41,890 bases of DNA. It comes from Sedimentisphaerales bacterium. GTDB lineage: Bacteria > Planctomycetota > Phycisphaerae > Sedimentisphaerales > Anaerobacaceae. How positions within the stretch are numbered: position 1 is the first letter of the stretch; every line of letters begins with the position of its first letter. The notes under the pieces are model-generated. The model saw nothing but the letters and a program-made list of their open reading frames with translations, was not told the DNA's origin and did no database searches. Of this stretch, positions 8,529-16,729 are shown piece after piece. Both the position numbers and the translations under genes were made by a program. The stretch is from assembly GCA_016934255.1 (NCBI GenBank), contig JAFGTG010000478.1, forward strand, positions 1 through 41,890, read 5' to 3'.

Positions 8529-8688
8529 AGGATATTACTCATCATCTCAAACAAACAAGATAACTTTTCACATCGATCTTCTTGACTTACCCTGTAAGCT
8601 AATATAAGATTTCCACTGTAGTGCAAGAGAATTGACCGCCGAATACGTCTAAAATGGACGTTCTTTGGGATTCTGGAGTAGTGTTGCT

Positions 8689-9012
8689 GTGAGCGAGACA
8701 TTTGAGCGAATTCGACGCCTAATTCAAGAGGGTAACGTCAAGATATCAGACCACGGCTACGATGAAATCGCGGCAGACAGCCTTTACGTAAAAGACATTC
8801 TCGCTTCTCTCGCTAATGCTCTTGTCGTTGAGGATTATCCCGATTACCCTAAAGGTCCGTGTGTTCTTGTCGTTCAAAAGAACCGGACTGGAGAATTCGT
8901 GCATGTCGTTTGGGGCATTCCAAAGGGCAAGTCATCACCGGCTGTTCTCGTGACCGCATACCGACCGGACCCTCAACGTTGGGAATCGGATTTTCGAAGG
9001 AGAAAGAAATGA
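8689..9012 (+). CDS. DUF4258 domain protein (toxin-like)
   Basis: About 107 aa from a GTG at 8689 (GGAG ribosome site 10 nt upstream). A TTG at 8665 would add eight unlikely residues. The DUF4258 signature is clear: an ISDHGYDEI core near the N-terminus, a VEDYPDYPKGPCVLV strand, HVVWGIPKG, and the terminal AYRPDPQRWESDF. DUF4258 proteins resemble the BrnT/RelE-like toxin fold and are usually encoded next to a small partner. The stop codon overlaps the next start by 4 nt (ATGA), as in toxin-antitoxin pairs. Toxicity is inferred from family and arrangement; no RNase active site can be claimed from sequence alone. Confidence 0.82.
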   Translation: MSETFERIRRLIQEGNVKISDHGYDEIAADSLYVKDILASLANALVVEDYPDYPKGPCVLVVQKNRTGEFVHVVWGIPKGKSSPAVLVTAYRPDPQRWESDFRRRKK

Positions 9013-9224
9013 GTACAAAACGATATACAAAAATTATCCATGAGGGGGATTATGTGGCCCTCATTGATGTCGAATTGAACTATACGGATGAAGGATGGTC
9101 TCCCTATCTTTCTTTAGAAGACGCGAATAAACTTGATGATGCTCGAGAAGCACTAAAGAAAGGAGACCTTAAATCAGCATCAAAATTGGGACGCATTTAC
9201 AAACTGACTCGTGTGGCAGGTTAA
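9009..9224 (+). CDS. Small partner of DUF4258 protein (antitoxin-like)
   Basis: A 71-aa protein from the ATG at 9009, which overlaps the DUF4258 stop. The body reads EGDYVALIDVELN, EGWSPYLSLEDA, KLDDAREALKKGD and ends KLGRIYKLTRVA. This small uncharacterised family recurs as the second gene beside DUF4258 proteins, and its order and coupling suggest an immunity or antitoxin role. It has no evident helix-turn-helix or ribbon-helix-helix, so if it is an antitoxin it probably binds the toxin directly. Confidence 0.75.
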   Translation: MSTKRYTKIIHEGDYVALIDVELNYTDEGWSPYLSLEDANKLDDAREALKKGDLKSASKLGRIYKLTRVAG

Positions 9225-9289
9225 CAAGTTCAGACTTTAGAGAACTATATAGAATCCTAAGATAGACACCGAAGACATAAAAGGTAGCC

Positions 9290-9745
9290 ATGAAACGAAC
9301 AAGTAATTGGTCTAATTGGATAGAAATCAAAGAAGCAAAGCTTCCCCAAAGAGATAACGGGCCGTTCAATCATCTCGGTATATATCAAATCTGTGCAGTA
9401 AATTCGAAAGGAAAACAAATTCCGATTCCAAGATTGGCTGGAGTTGACAAAACCGGTGTCATATATATTGGACGCTCAGGATTTAGCAACCAACGTACCT
9501 ATCGCACGATTGCAGTTAGAATTCGAGAATTCGACAACAAACAACACTCTGGTGGTATCACATATGCCAAAGCAGAACCAATTATAAATAAACGACGTCG
9601 TTATAAAAAACATCGTCTCCAAGTCCGTGCAAAATTCCTTTCCACAAAAGAAGATATTTGTGCAGCAGAATTACATGCGCTTAGTGAATATCATTCAAAA
9701 TACGGCGAGTTACCTCCGTGCAACTCTACAAGACCCAAGAGCTAA
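9290..9745 (+). CDS. GIY-YIG-like nuclease domain protein
   Basis: A 151-aa basic protein. It has the two diagnostic strands of the GIY-YIG fold: GIYQI at residues 30-34 and VIYIGRSG at 57-64. An arginine-bearing helix follows (AVRIREF, Arg at 77/79), then Glu127 in AAELHALSEYH and Asn145 in LPPCN, at the places of the catalytic Glu and final Asn. The spacing between GIY and YIG is longer than usual (about 26 residues), so activity is uncertain. AAGG lies 7 nt before the ATG. The DNA here is clearly more AT-rich than the neighbours, suggesting transfer. With the DUF4258 pair it forms a small accessory patch. Confidence 0.65.
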   Translation: MKRTSNWSNWIEIKEAKLPQRDNGPFNHLGIYQICAVNSKGKQIPIPRLAGVDKTGVIYIGRSGFSNQRTYRTIAVRIREFDNKQHSGGITYAKAEPIINKRRRYKKHRLQVRAKFLSTKEDICAAELHALSEYHSKYGELPPCNSTRPKS

Positions 9746-9828
9746 GAATAGCCAATTCTATTCCAGGTATTCAAGGAATGCCTTTCCGTATTCTGGGGAT
9801 GCCTCGCTTAATTCGAGTCGATCAAAAG

Positions 9829-10551
9829 CTATACAGAATTAAGGTTGACTACGGTTGCTGATGGAAGTTTCAGAGTAATGATTTCGACGGCCAGATTCGT
9901 CCATTTCTTACACTGATCGAGTACGACACTGTCGCTACTGGCTACGATGCCTTCCGTTTTTTTCAGTTCGGCGTCGGGGCTTAGGCAAAGCTCGATGCCC
10001 CAGTTCCAATTATTCTCCTGAGCTATTTCACCCATAAGTGTTTTCAACCGGCCGCTGTTGGAAACAGGGCTGTCCAATAACCAAATAGCTTTGCTCACAT
10101 CGGTCTCTTGCAGAAACTCACCGATAAGCTGTAACGCCGGGATGGTTTCGGTTACTTTACGATAGGTGCCGTGAATGCTGGCGAGGTCCCGGAAGCAACC
10201 GTCGCGTCCTTTGAAGATTACCCCCCCGCTCATCGCGGCTTCAACGGTGATTAACACATTATAACCATCAATAGCAATCGGTTGACCTGCAAGGTCCTTC
10301 AAATCAACGCGACGCTTATTACGGGAAGCAAGTTGCTGGTCGGAGCAGGCGCTGCGCATCACGGCCAGTCGCTGTCGTTCCGTCAGTGAAAACCTGTCGC
10401 CGACCAGCTTCAAGGCACTTTTCTGTGCATAGCCTTTCGTCAACAATAGTGAGAAATCAGCAAGAGCCGACCGTAAAATAGGAACAGCGTCGGGAGCGAA
10501 TAACGTTGAGTCCGCCGGATGCGGTCCTCGATGTGTGCGCTTATCAGGCAT
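9829..10551 (-). CDS. DUF434 domain-containing protein (COG2454-like)
   Basis: A 240-aa protein matching the DUF434/COG2454 family: an N-terminal helical part (RGPHPADSTLF, then ALKLVGDRFSLTERQRLAVMR) and a C-terminal PIN-like half (IAIDGYNVLITVEAAMSGG, KAIWLLDSPVSNSGRL, GIVASSDSVVLDQ). The IDGYNVL strand and the later acidic residues (D in LLDSP, D in SSDSVVLD) resemble the metal pocket of PIN/NYN nucleases; function has not been established to my knowledge. It is divergent from the metallo-hydrolase gene across a 106-nt repeat array and has no recognisable ribosome site, since the array ends right at the start codon. Confidence 0.85.
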   Translation of the reverse strand: MPDKRTHRGPHPADSTLFAPDAVPILRSALADFSLLLTKGYAQKSALKLVGDRFSLTERQRLAVMRSACSDQQLASRNKRRVDLKDLAGQPIAIDGYNVLITVEAAMSGGVIFKGRDGCFRDLASIHGTYRKVTETIPALQLIGEFLQETDVSKAIWLLDSPVSNSGRLKTLMGEIAQENNWNWGIELCLSPDAELKKTEGIVASSDSVVLDQCKKWTNLAVEIITLKLPSATVVNLNSV

Positions 10552-10554
10552 ATT

Positions 10555-10657
10555 TCATTGACTATTGATGATTGACTATTTACTATTGCCCTTTCGAGTA
10601 GGACTAACAATGAATAGTAACAATAATAAATAGAAAATCGTAAATAGTAAATCCTAA
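10555..10657. repeat. Inverted degenerate word array A (AATAGTCA / TAAATAGTAAA words)
   Basis: The whole spacer between the divergent DUF434 and metallo-hydrolase genes is built of near-repeats. On the left (10555-10588) TTGACTATTGATGA and TTGACTATTTACTATTG follow each other. On the right (10608-10657) AATAGTAACAATAATAAATAG and GTAAATAGTAAATC follow. The right side is roughly the reverse complement of the left, so a long imperfect hairpin can form around a unique 19-nt centre. The array reaches both start codons. Confidence 0.8.
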
Positions 10658-11527
10658 ATGCCGAGCCACAACTTAGCCCAACTAACCATTGATGATCTGG
10701 ATATCATCGGCTATTCCGTCGCGGGTGAAGAGACCGTCGTCGCCGTGCCGCAACTGGATGTCTGCTTCGATATCGGCAAGGCGCCGGACCAGATCATTCC
10801 GATCAACCACGTCCTGCTCACGCATGGGCATATGGACCACGCCGCCGGGATCGCGTATTACCTTTCACAACGAAACTTCTGCGGGATGTCGGCCGGAACG
10901 ATCCTGGCCCCGGAAAACCTGCTGAAACCCATGAGGGACATTATTAACGCCTGGTCGAAGCTCGACGGCAATCGCATCCCGGCCAACCTCGTCGGCGTTA
11001 AGCCCGGCGACGAAGTCCGAATCAAGCCGAACCTGTTCGCCAAGGTTTTCCCGACCAAGCACAGTAGAGGCTCCGTCGGCTTCAGCGTTATCGAGAAGCG
11101 AAAAAAGCTCAAATCCGAATACCTCGGCCTGACGGGCCCGCAAATCGTCGAACTGAAAAAGAAAGGTATCGAAATCGACTATCCGCTGGAGCTGCCGATT
11201 GTCACCTACCTCGGTGACACGCAATACGTGGACTTCTCGCAATTAAACTATATCGCCGAGAGTAAAATCCTGATCGCCGAGTGCACCTTCTATGAAGGCG
11301 AGCATACGGACCGGGCGGAAGCCGGAAAACACATGCACATCGAGGAATTTGTCACCCTGCTGAAAAAGTTGAGAAACGAATACATTATCGTCACCCACAC
11401 GACGCAGCGCACCCCCATGCGGCAAATCCGAAAGATCCTCAGAGAAGCACTCCCCGCGGAAAAATACGACAAGGTCTTCCTCTTCATGGACAAACGCCCC
11501 CCTCATTCCTACCAGCAACCTCGATAA
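10658..11527 (+). CDS. Metallo-beta-lactamase fold hydrolase, RNase Z-like
   Basis: A 289-aa hydrolase. The main metal motif THGHMDH is at residues 55-61 (ligands His56, His58, Asp60, His61). Another histidine lies in FPTKHSRGS, an aspartate in TYLGDTQYVD, and the closing histidine in IVTHTTQR. The order and the IAECTFYEGEH block resemble RNase Z/ElaC-type or related beta-CASP-less phosphodiesterases, as in the small RNase Z-like proteins of Planctomycetes and plants. A tRNA 3'-processing role is possible but unproven. The ATG at 10658 has no Shine-Dalgarno sequence: the array runs into it. No other start fits, because the fold begins at about residue 10. Confidence 0.85.
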   Translation: MPSHNLAQLTIDDLDIIGYSVAGEETVVAVPQLDVCFDIGKAPDQIIPINHVLLTHGHMDHAAGIAYYLSQRNFCGMSAGTILAPENLLKPMRDIINAWSKLDGNRIPANLVGVKPGDEVRIKPNLFAKVFPTKHSRGSVGFSVIEKRKKLKSEYLGLTGPQIVELKKKGIEIDYPLELPIVTYLGDTQYVDFSQLNYIAESKILIAECTFYEGEHTDRAEAGKHMHIEEFVTLLKKLRNEYIIVTHTTQRTPMRQIRKILREALPAEKYDKVFLFMDKRPPHSYQQPR

Positions 11528-11582
11528 ACAACAGCGTATCCACGCCAAGGCTTTTAACTTTCCGTCGAATCCAAAGCGTATC

Positions 11583-11620
11583 GCCAAGGGATAGCAAGTC
11601 GCATCTCACTACCCCTTGGC
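11583..11620. other. Hairpin in the convergent spacer
   Basis: GCCAAGGG (11583-11590) pairs with CCCTTGGC (11613-11620), extended by ATAG/CTA next to the loop. It lies between two convergent genes and could block transcription from both sides, but there is no T-run, so intrinsic termination is doubtful. Confidence 0.35.
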
Positions 11621-11691
11621 TACCCACCGGTCAGAACCCCAAACACCTCATCTGTGAAGAAATAACTTAAACCAGGAATAGACACGTTATC

Positions 11692-12261
11692 TTATACACC
11701 CAAAGCCCCACGAAGCGCGTTGTACTTCGTCTCAGCTTCCTGATAGAATATTTCCTCAGATCCCGTTCTTTGTCTGGCCATCTCTCGAGCAAAACCGGCG
11801 ATATAACCCGCTTTCCAACCCAGATCGGCACCACGGGTCAGGCCGACACTTCCGCCGATCAATTCCTGGACTCGCGCATCCGTGGTTTGACCGTTGACAT
11901 ATTTCTTGCCTTGCATAACGGCTTCGGTGTAATACCCCCCTTCAAGCGATTGTCTGAGGATCTCCGTATATAGTTGTCCCTGCGAGTCGTCATCGGCATC
12001 GAAATATGCCATCCGGAATCCCCGCAGGAATTCATTCCTTTCATGTTCCGACAACGGGTTCAGCGCGATCACAAGCCTATAAGCCGGAAGTGCGCCCTCG
12101 CGGTATTTGACGGCGCATTGATATCCCTGCGTCCCAACCGTCGTCCACATCCCGCAACAAGAACTCTGCGCCTGCATACCGTTTTCGGTTCCACAACCGG
12201 AAACGAACACACTTAAACATACCATCGCGAAAACACAAATGATTAAGCTAACGGTTCTCAT
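11692..12261 (-). CDS. Predicted lipoprotein of unknown function
   Basis: A 189-aa protein with a classical lipoprotein signal: basic start, hydrophobic core to residue 20, then lipobox VSGC with Cys23 as acylation site. The mature part has three more cysteines close together (SSCCGMW and YQCAVKY). Its C-terminal half is helical with SEHERNEFLRGFRMAYFD, LGWKAGYIAGFAREMARQR and EETKYNALRG-like stretches; the repeated GW/GY-KAGYIAGF pattern suggests a small helical bundle. I do not recognise a family. It begins 46 nt after the PASTA protein and probably shares its operon and envelope location. Confidence 0.75.
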   Translation of the reverse strand: MRTVSLIICVFAMVCLSVFVSGCGTENGMQAQSSCCGMWTTVGTQGYQCAVKYREGALPAYRLVIALNPLSEHERNEFLRGFRMAYFDADDDSQGQLYTEILRQSLEGGYYTEAVMQGKKYVNGQTTDARVQELIGGSVGLTRGADLGWKAGYIAGFAREMARQRTGSEEIFYQEAETKYNALRGALGV

Positions 12262-12307
12262 TTCACATGGTCTCCATTGATAACACCCCGTGGATTATGC
12301 TTTGATA

Positions 12308-13561
12308 CTATTCATTTGAATCCTTAAGACGCCAATCTTTCGGTGCGTTAAACGCCAAATTCAAAAGACGATAACGCTGACTGACGGCGACACGGGCCAG
12401 GGCACTTTTCAAATCGACAACACTCGTCGTCCCGGTATCTTCATCTCTGGCTTCTTCCAGGGCGCGAATACAAATCTCCTTAAAGATCTTACCTTCGCGC
12501 GTCTTGCAAATTTCGAGATTCTCGAAATCTTCGAGCTGACCGCTTCGCTTGCCCAACATCGTGTAATGCGCCTGAAAGAGAGAGACAAGATATTCCGCCA
12601 ATTCCTGCTGCGTGAAGAGGGTCGGCGTTCCATTCTCATCGACCGGCTGGCCCATAAAGGCGGCATCTTCAGGATAAACCGTCATGATTCTCAGCGGTGT
12701 ACTCCCCAGCTTCTCGTGGCGTACATAGATAGCCGGATAGGACTCGGGAAATACGTTATAAGCAGGTGCAAACGGGCCTCTAAGCTGCCACCGGGCCTCA
12801 TCATCCGGCATGACCCACGTATCGGAAGCCGCTTCCAGATAACCGCCTTCCGCCAGAAGTCCCCACGCCATAAGAAGGTTCTCCGCAATGGATTGTGCTC
12901 TGGCTTCGACCGTGGCATGGCGCGATCCCCGATTCGCAATGGCAAAAATCGGAATGTTCTGAATCGAGTTCATCAACTCGACGTCAAAGAGACGATGCAC
13001 AATTAATTGCCCCTGGCTTGTGACTTCTCCACCGATGCCTCTGTCTATTGGAAACGATTGAATGGCGATTTTCGTCTGAGCGATGATCAGTTTCACACCG
13101 GTTTGCGCCCTGACAAACGTCCCGGCCTGAGGTTCCTGTCGCACCACACATCCCGCGGGAACCTCGTCACTATAATCGTAGGTAATCTTATGGACTTTTA
13201 AACCGGCCGCGTTGATCGCATCGACCGCATCATCCTCGTACATTCCCGTCATATCGATCAACGACGTCGTATCGATGGCAACCAACTGCTTCAAGTCAAC
13301 ATCCCGTAAACCGACAAGCGGTTCCGGCCCCTGAGGCATCGGAGCCATCATGGGATCCATTATTGATTGAACGCTGGGATCCACAACGACAAGCCGTGCA
13401 ACGAACGACCGATCTTGCACGCCTACATCCGCCCTCGCCTGGTTTGTTACAGATCTTCCTAAGAAGGTCTGCTGAAGGAACTCTTGTGTTGTCTTGCCTT
13501 CCACTCCGGCAAAGAGTATCAGAACAACAAGGACAACCGTACCCCAACATGATCTCGACAT
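12308..13561 (-). CDS. Secreted protein with one PASTA domain
   Basis: About 417 aa from the ATG at 13561, chosen because AAAGGAG stands 7 nt upstream and a signal peptide (MSRSCWGTVVLVVLILFAGVEG) follows at once. The longer open frame to 13666 adds 35 residues with no signal. A single PASTA domain lies at about 110-175 (MTGMYEDDAVDAINAAGL, then VPAGCVVRQEPQAGTFV). The rest is unassigned: a middle region (DVELMNSIQNIPIFAIANRG), a long middle with DEARWQLRGPFAPAYNVFPESYPAIYV, and a helical C-terminus. PASTA domains usually bind peptidoglycan fragments or act in kinases and PBPs; here there is no kinase or transpeptidase, so a binding role in the envelope is inferred. Operon with the lipoprotein downstream. 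Confidence 0.75.
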   Translation of the reverse strand: MSRSCWGTVVLVVLILFAGVEGKTTQEFLQQTFLGRSVTNQARADVGVQDRSFVARLVVVDPSVQSIMDPMMAPMPQGPEPLVGLRDVDLKQLVAIDTTSLIDMTGMYEDDAVDAINAAGLKVHKITYDYSDEVPAGCVVRQEPQAGTFVRAQTGVKLIIAQTKIAIQSFPIDRGIGGEVTSQGQLIVHRLFDVELMNSIQNIPIFAIANRGSRHATVEARAQSIAENLLMAWGLLAEGGYLEAASDTWVMPDDEARWQLRGPFAPAYNVFPESYPAIYVRHEKLGSTPLRIMTVYPEDAAFMGQPVDENGTPTLFTQQELAEYLVSLFQAHYTMLGKRSGQLEDFENLEICKTREGKIFKEICIRALEEARDEDTGTTSVVDLKSALARVAVSQRYRLLNLAFNAPKDWRLKDSNE

Positions 13562-14072
13562 TTTCGGACTCCTTTCACTTAATTGAGAATGATTTGTTTC
13601 ATTTTCCGGACGGCAGGCATCGACCACCCACCGCCGTTCAACGATCTTAATACTCAATCCAATCACGTTTATTATTAACGCTTGTTTATGCCTGTAAAGA
13701 GGAGATTTTTACGAAAAAATCAAGTTTTTAACCGTCCCATAACCATGAACGAAAACACCTAATATTATCGGACACATCATTCAAAAAAAACTTTTTTTAT
13801 GGACCATAAATGTAAAGAATTAACTCATCCTGCCAGAAATGCATCGTTTTATAGGAAGTCCATTTTCACTTTTGCCACTCGATCGTCTTGCCTCCACGAC
13901 GTTATTGTCACCTCTGTCCCCTTTCCTTTACCTATAAATTCTACTGATTGCACAGTTGGGTTTGACCGATATACGGGCTTGAGGTCTTAAAACAAGATCC
14001 ACACAACGGTGTGTTATTTATTGATGTCGTACTCAAACTAAAATTGCGAGGAGAATCGGTAGGAGGTTCTTG
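13562..14072. other. Divergent intergenic region, 511 nt
   Basis: No convincing gene. It must hold promoters for the PASTA operon (minus) and the transglutaminase/TPR gene (plus). On the plus strand TTGACC at 13962-13967 could be a -35, but the 17-nt-spaced -10 (TCTTAA) is poor. A small hairpin CACAC-AACG-GTGTG sits near 13992-14005. AGGAGG at 14061-14066 is the ribosome site of the next gene. Confidence 0.5.
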
Positions 14073-15380
14073 ATGGTTATTCCAGTGATATCGAAGACCG
14101 TGTTTAGAAAATATGTCATCGTAGTTGCTTTGATCCTATTGACGATGGTTTCCACTTTAAACGGACGGGGAAAGGCTCGTCCCCTCTCTCAATTCGCCGG
14201 GTTCCAAACGCACACGTCATCGGCAAGTGACGACATATTCCAACAAATTCGACAGCAAGTCACGGCTATGGAATACCCCGCGGCGACCGCCGACAATCTC
14301 GTCTCTATGGTGAGCCGCTGGAAGACTCCGCGGGGACAATCCGTTCTGCCCATCCTCCAAAGAATTTTATTCAGATCGCAAGAAGCGTGTAAAGAAGGAC
14401 ACATCTCCAGGACTCAACTCGCTCAAACGGAAGAAAAGGTCGTTGCGGGATTATGTCAAAGTATCAAGAGCGAGATCGCTTACAAACGGAATTATTTCGA
14501 TTTGGAGACGATCATCGGATACCGACACGCCAACTGTTTCGGCTACGCTCAGTTGCTTTGTATCCTGGGTAATTCGATCGGCCTGACCGTTTCGGCCATG
14601 AACGTGTCGTCGGAGCACGTCGCCAATATCGTCGAACTATCCGATGGGACCATGACGGTCGTTGATCTGATCAGAAGCAATAATTTTCTCAGCGAACGCA
14701 TCATCACCGATAGTGAATTCGAGGGAGAAGGAAGTCGCTGGACGTACAAAGACAAGAACCATATCACGCAGGAAAACAAAACGATTCACATTCTGGACCA
14801 TAATGAATTGATCGGGGAAATATACTTCTGCCGAGGCACGATGCAATATATGTCGGGTCGAGGCGCCGAAGCCATCGAGCATTACGACAAGGCGATTGAG
14901 CGAAGACCCCAATGCGCCCGGGCCTACAACAATCGGGGCGGCGCCCGCCTGATCCTCAGCGACCACGCAGACGCCATCGCAGATTTCAATAAGGCCATCG
15001 AACTGGACCCGACCTACGTCAGCGCCTACCACAACCGGGCCAACGCCTACCTGGACACCGAAGAATATGCCAAGGCTATCGTGGATTACACCCGCGCGAT
15101 CGAACTCAACCCGCAATTCGCCAAGGCTTATTTCGGACGCGGTTTCGCCCACTTATCGTTGGGTCATTATGACGAAGCGATCAACGACTACACCCAGGCG
15201 ATCCAATTAAATCCGACCTACGCCCGGGCCTATTATACCCGCGCGATCGGCTACGCTCAATTAGGGGAACGCGCGGAAGCCGTACACGACATGATGCAAG
15301 CGATCACACTGGATCAAACGCTGAGAAACGACGTCGAAAAACTCTGTGCGGAGTTCGATCTGAACCTCAAGCTCAATTGA
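14073..15380 (+). CDS. Exported transglutaminase-like / TPR protein, paralog 1
   Basis: 435 aa from the ATG at 14073 (AGGAGG ribosome site 6 nt upstream). A signal or anchor segment lies at about 11-30 (YVIVVALILLTMV). Residues 60-230 form a transglutaminase-like cysteine domain: Cys155 in HANCFGYAQLL, His182 in SEHVANIVEL and Asp198 in TVVDLIRS make a plausible Cys-His-Asp triad. Five TPR units follow (about 245-410), each ending in a form of AIELDPTYVSAYHNRA. The tail ends FDLNLKLN. The architecture resembles SirB1-like/transglutaminase-TPR proteins, whose enzymatic role is unclear. It could be a protease, an amidase or a protein-binding scaffold. A longer, diverged paralog lies at 25942-27717. 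Confidence 0.82.
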   Translation: MVIPVISKTVFRKYVIVVALILLTMVSTLNGRGKARPLSQFAGFQTHTSSASDDIFQQIRQQVTAMEYPAATADNLVSMVSRWKTPRGQSVLPILQRILFRSQEACKEGHISRTQLAQTEEKVVAGLCQSIKSEIAYKRNYFDLETIIGYRHANCFGYAQLLCILGNSIGLTVSAMNVSSEHVANIVELSDGTMTVVDLIRSNNFLSERIITDSEFEGEGSRWTYKDKNHITQENKTIHILDHNELIGEIYFCRGTMQYMSGRGAEAIEHYDKAIERRPQCARAYNNRGGARLILSDHADAIADFNKAIELDPTYVSAYHNRANAYLDTEEYAKAIVDYTRAIELNPQFAKAYFGRGFAHLSLGHYDEAINDYTQAIQLNPTYARAYYTRAIGYAQLGERAEAVHDMMQAITLDQTLRNDVEKLCAEFDLNLKLN

Positions 15381-15582
15381 ACCTTCACCCGCTCTGAATC
15401 GGCTATGAAAACTGAATTCCGGCAAGGTATGCACACCTCGCGCAAGCGAGCGATTGACTATTCCCCTATTCCCCTGTGAATATTTGACTTCTTCGTTGGA
15501 TGCGCTTATGCTATCGTGCTGGTAAGCTTTTCTTTGACAATCCAGAGCGGATAAACGCAATTCTATGAAAGAGAGCACAAAA

Positions 15583-16605
15583 ATGAATCGAAGACAATTC
15601 ATAGGTACATCGCTGGCCGCTACGGCGGGAATGATTGCAAAGTTCAACCGCGCCTCGCAGGGCGGCCCAAAGAAAAGATCGAATATGAAAATCGGTTTGT
15701 ACAGCATCACGTTTCTTGGGATTTGGTATCGGGGGGAAGCTCTTACGCTGGAAGAGATGATCAAACGAGCCAGGAAATACGGTTACGAAGGAATCGAAAT
15801 CGACGGAAAACGTCCACACGGCAATCCGCTTGACTGGCCGGCACGACGATGCAGAGAGCTTCGCACGGCTTCTCAGGGTGAAGGAGTCGAAATCTATGGC
15901 GTTGCGGCCAATAACGACTTCAGCAGTCCCATTCCGGAATATCGGGAGTGCCAGATTGCATATGTTAAAGAGCTTATTCGCATGACGTCGGATTTGGGTG
16001 CGAGGACGTTGCGAATGTTCTTAGCCTGGCCGGGTGTGACGAAGCATCCGCAAATCGCACAATATACGATTGCCAGGGATATCTGGAAATATACCCACGA
16101 AAAATTTGCAGAGGAGGAAGTATGGGCCTGGTGTCGCGAAGGCTTGGCGGAATGTGCACGATACGCGGAAGACGCCGGTGTTATTTTAGCCTTACAAAAC
16201 CATGCGCCTGTGATTCGAGATTATCGAGATGTGCTGAGAATGGTGAAAGAAGTCAATTCTCCCAACCTGAAAGTCTCGTTGGATGTCCCGATTATGGCGG
16301 ATAAAAGCCCTGAAAATATCCGGCGGGCCGCGAAAGCCGTGGGCGATCTGCAGGTCTTGTCCCATTTCGGCGGCGAATATGAAAAGGACAGAGAGGGCAA
16401 AGTCAAAGGTGCAAAATTCTACAAACCTTTCATTCGCGCAATGCACGAGATCGGCTATTCCGGCTATCTCAGTTACGAATTATGCCATTCGCTACCCGTT
16501 GCGAACGGCCAAACCGTCGGCGTCGAATACGCCGAAAAGAACGCACAATTAGCCGCCGAATTCATGCGAGGGCTCATTACTGAAGTTAAAAAGGATAACA
16601 ATTGA
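15583..16605 (+). CDS. Tat-exported TIM-barrel sugar isomerase/epimerase
   Basis: 340 aa from the ATG at 15583. Another ATG at 15565 adds MKESTK; I prefer 15583 because GAGAG lies 7 nt upstream and the Tat motif NRRQFIG then starts the protein. Residues 40-335 are an AP-endonuclease-2 type TIM barrel (xylose isomerase-like): MKIGLYSITFLGIWYRG, YGYEGIEIDGKRPHG, LGARTLRMFLAWPG, AGVILALQNHAP (metal-ligand region), LKVSLDVPIM, VLSHFGGEY and YSGYLSYELCH. The Glu and His/Asp ligands normally used for the divalent metal are plausibly E in EGIEID, N/H in LQNH, D in SLDVP and E in SYELC. Substrate unknown. It is transcribed towards the GH130-GT4 operon on the other strand, so it may belong to the same sugar metabolism. 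Confidence 0.85.
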   Translation: MNRRQFIGTSLAATAGMIAKFNRASQGGPKKRSNMKIGLYSITFLGIWYRGEALTLEEMIKRARKYGYEGIEIDGKRPHGNPLDWPARRCRELRTASQGEGVEIYGVAANNDFSSPIPEYRECQIAYVKELIRMTSDLGARTLRMFLAWPGVTKHPQIAQYTIARDIWKYTHEKFAEEEVWAWCREGLAECARYAEDAGVILALQNHAPVIRDYRDVLRMVKEVNSPNLKVSLDVPIMADKSPENIRRAAKAVGDLQVLSHFGGEYEKDREGKVKGAKFYKPFIRAMHEIGYSGYLSYELCHSLPVANGQTVGVEYAEKNAQLAAEFMRGLITEVKKDNN

Positions 16606-16729
16606 CGTAGCTATATCGATTGACACCGTCGAAAGGTAGGGGCAAATCTTCAATAAATCTATAAAAGGAGAAAAGTCAAAGATAATGCCTCATCAATCCG
16701 ATTCAAAATCAAATTCATACGAAAAACAG

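Noticed and set aside
13799-13990. 63-aa frame in the divergent spacer
   Set aside because: No ribosome site and no recognisable protein features.
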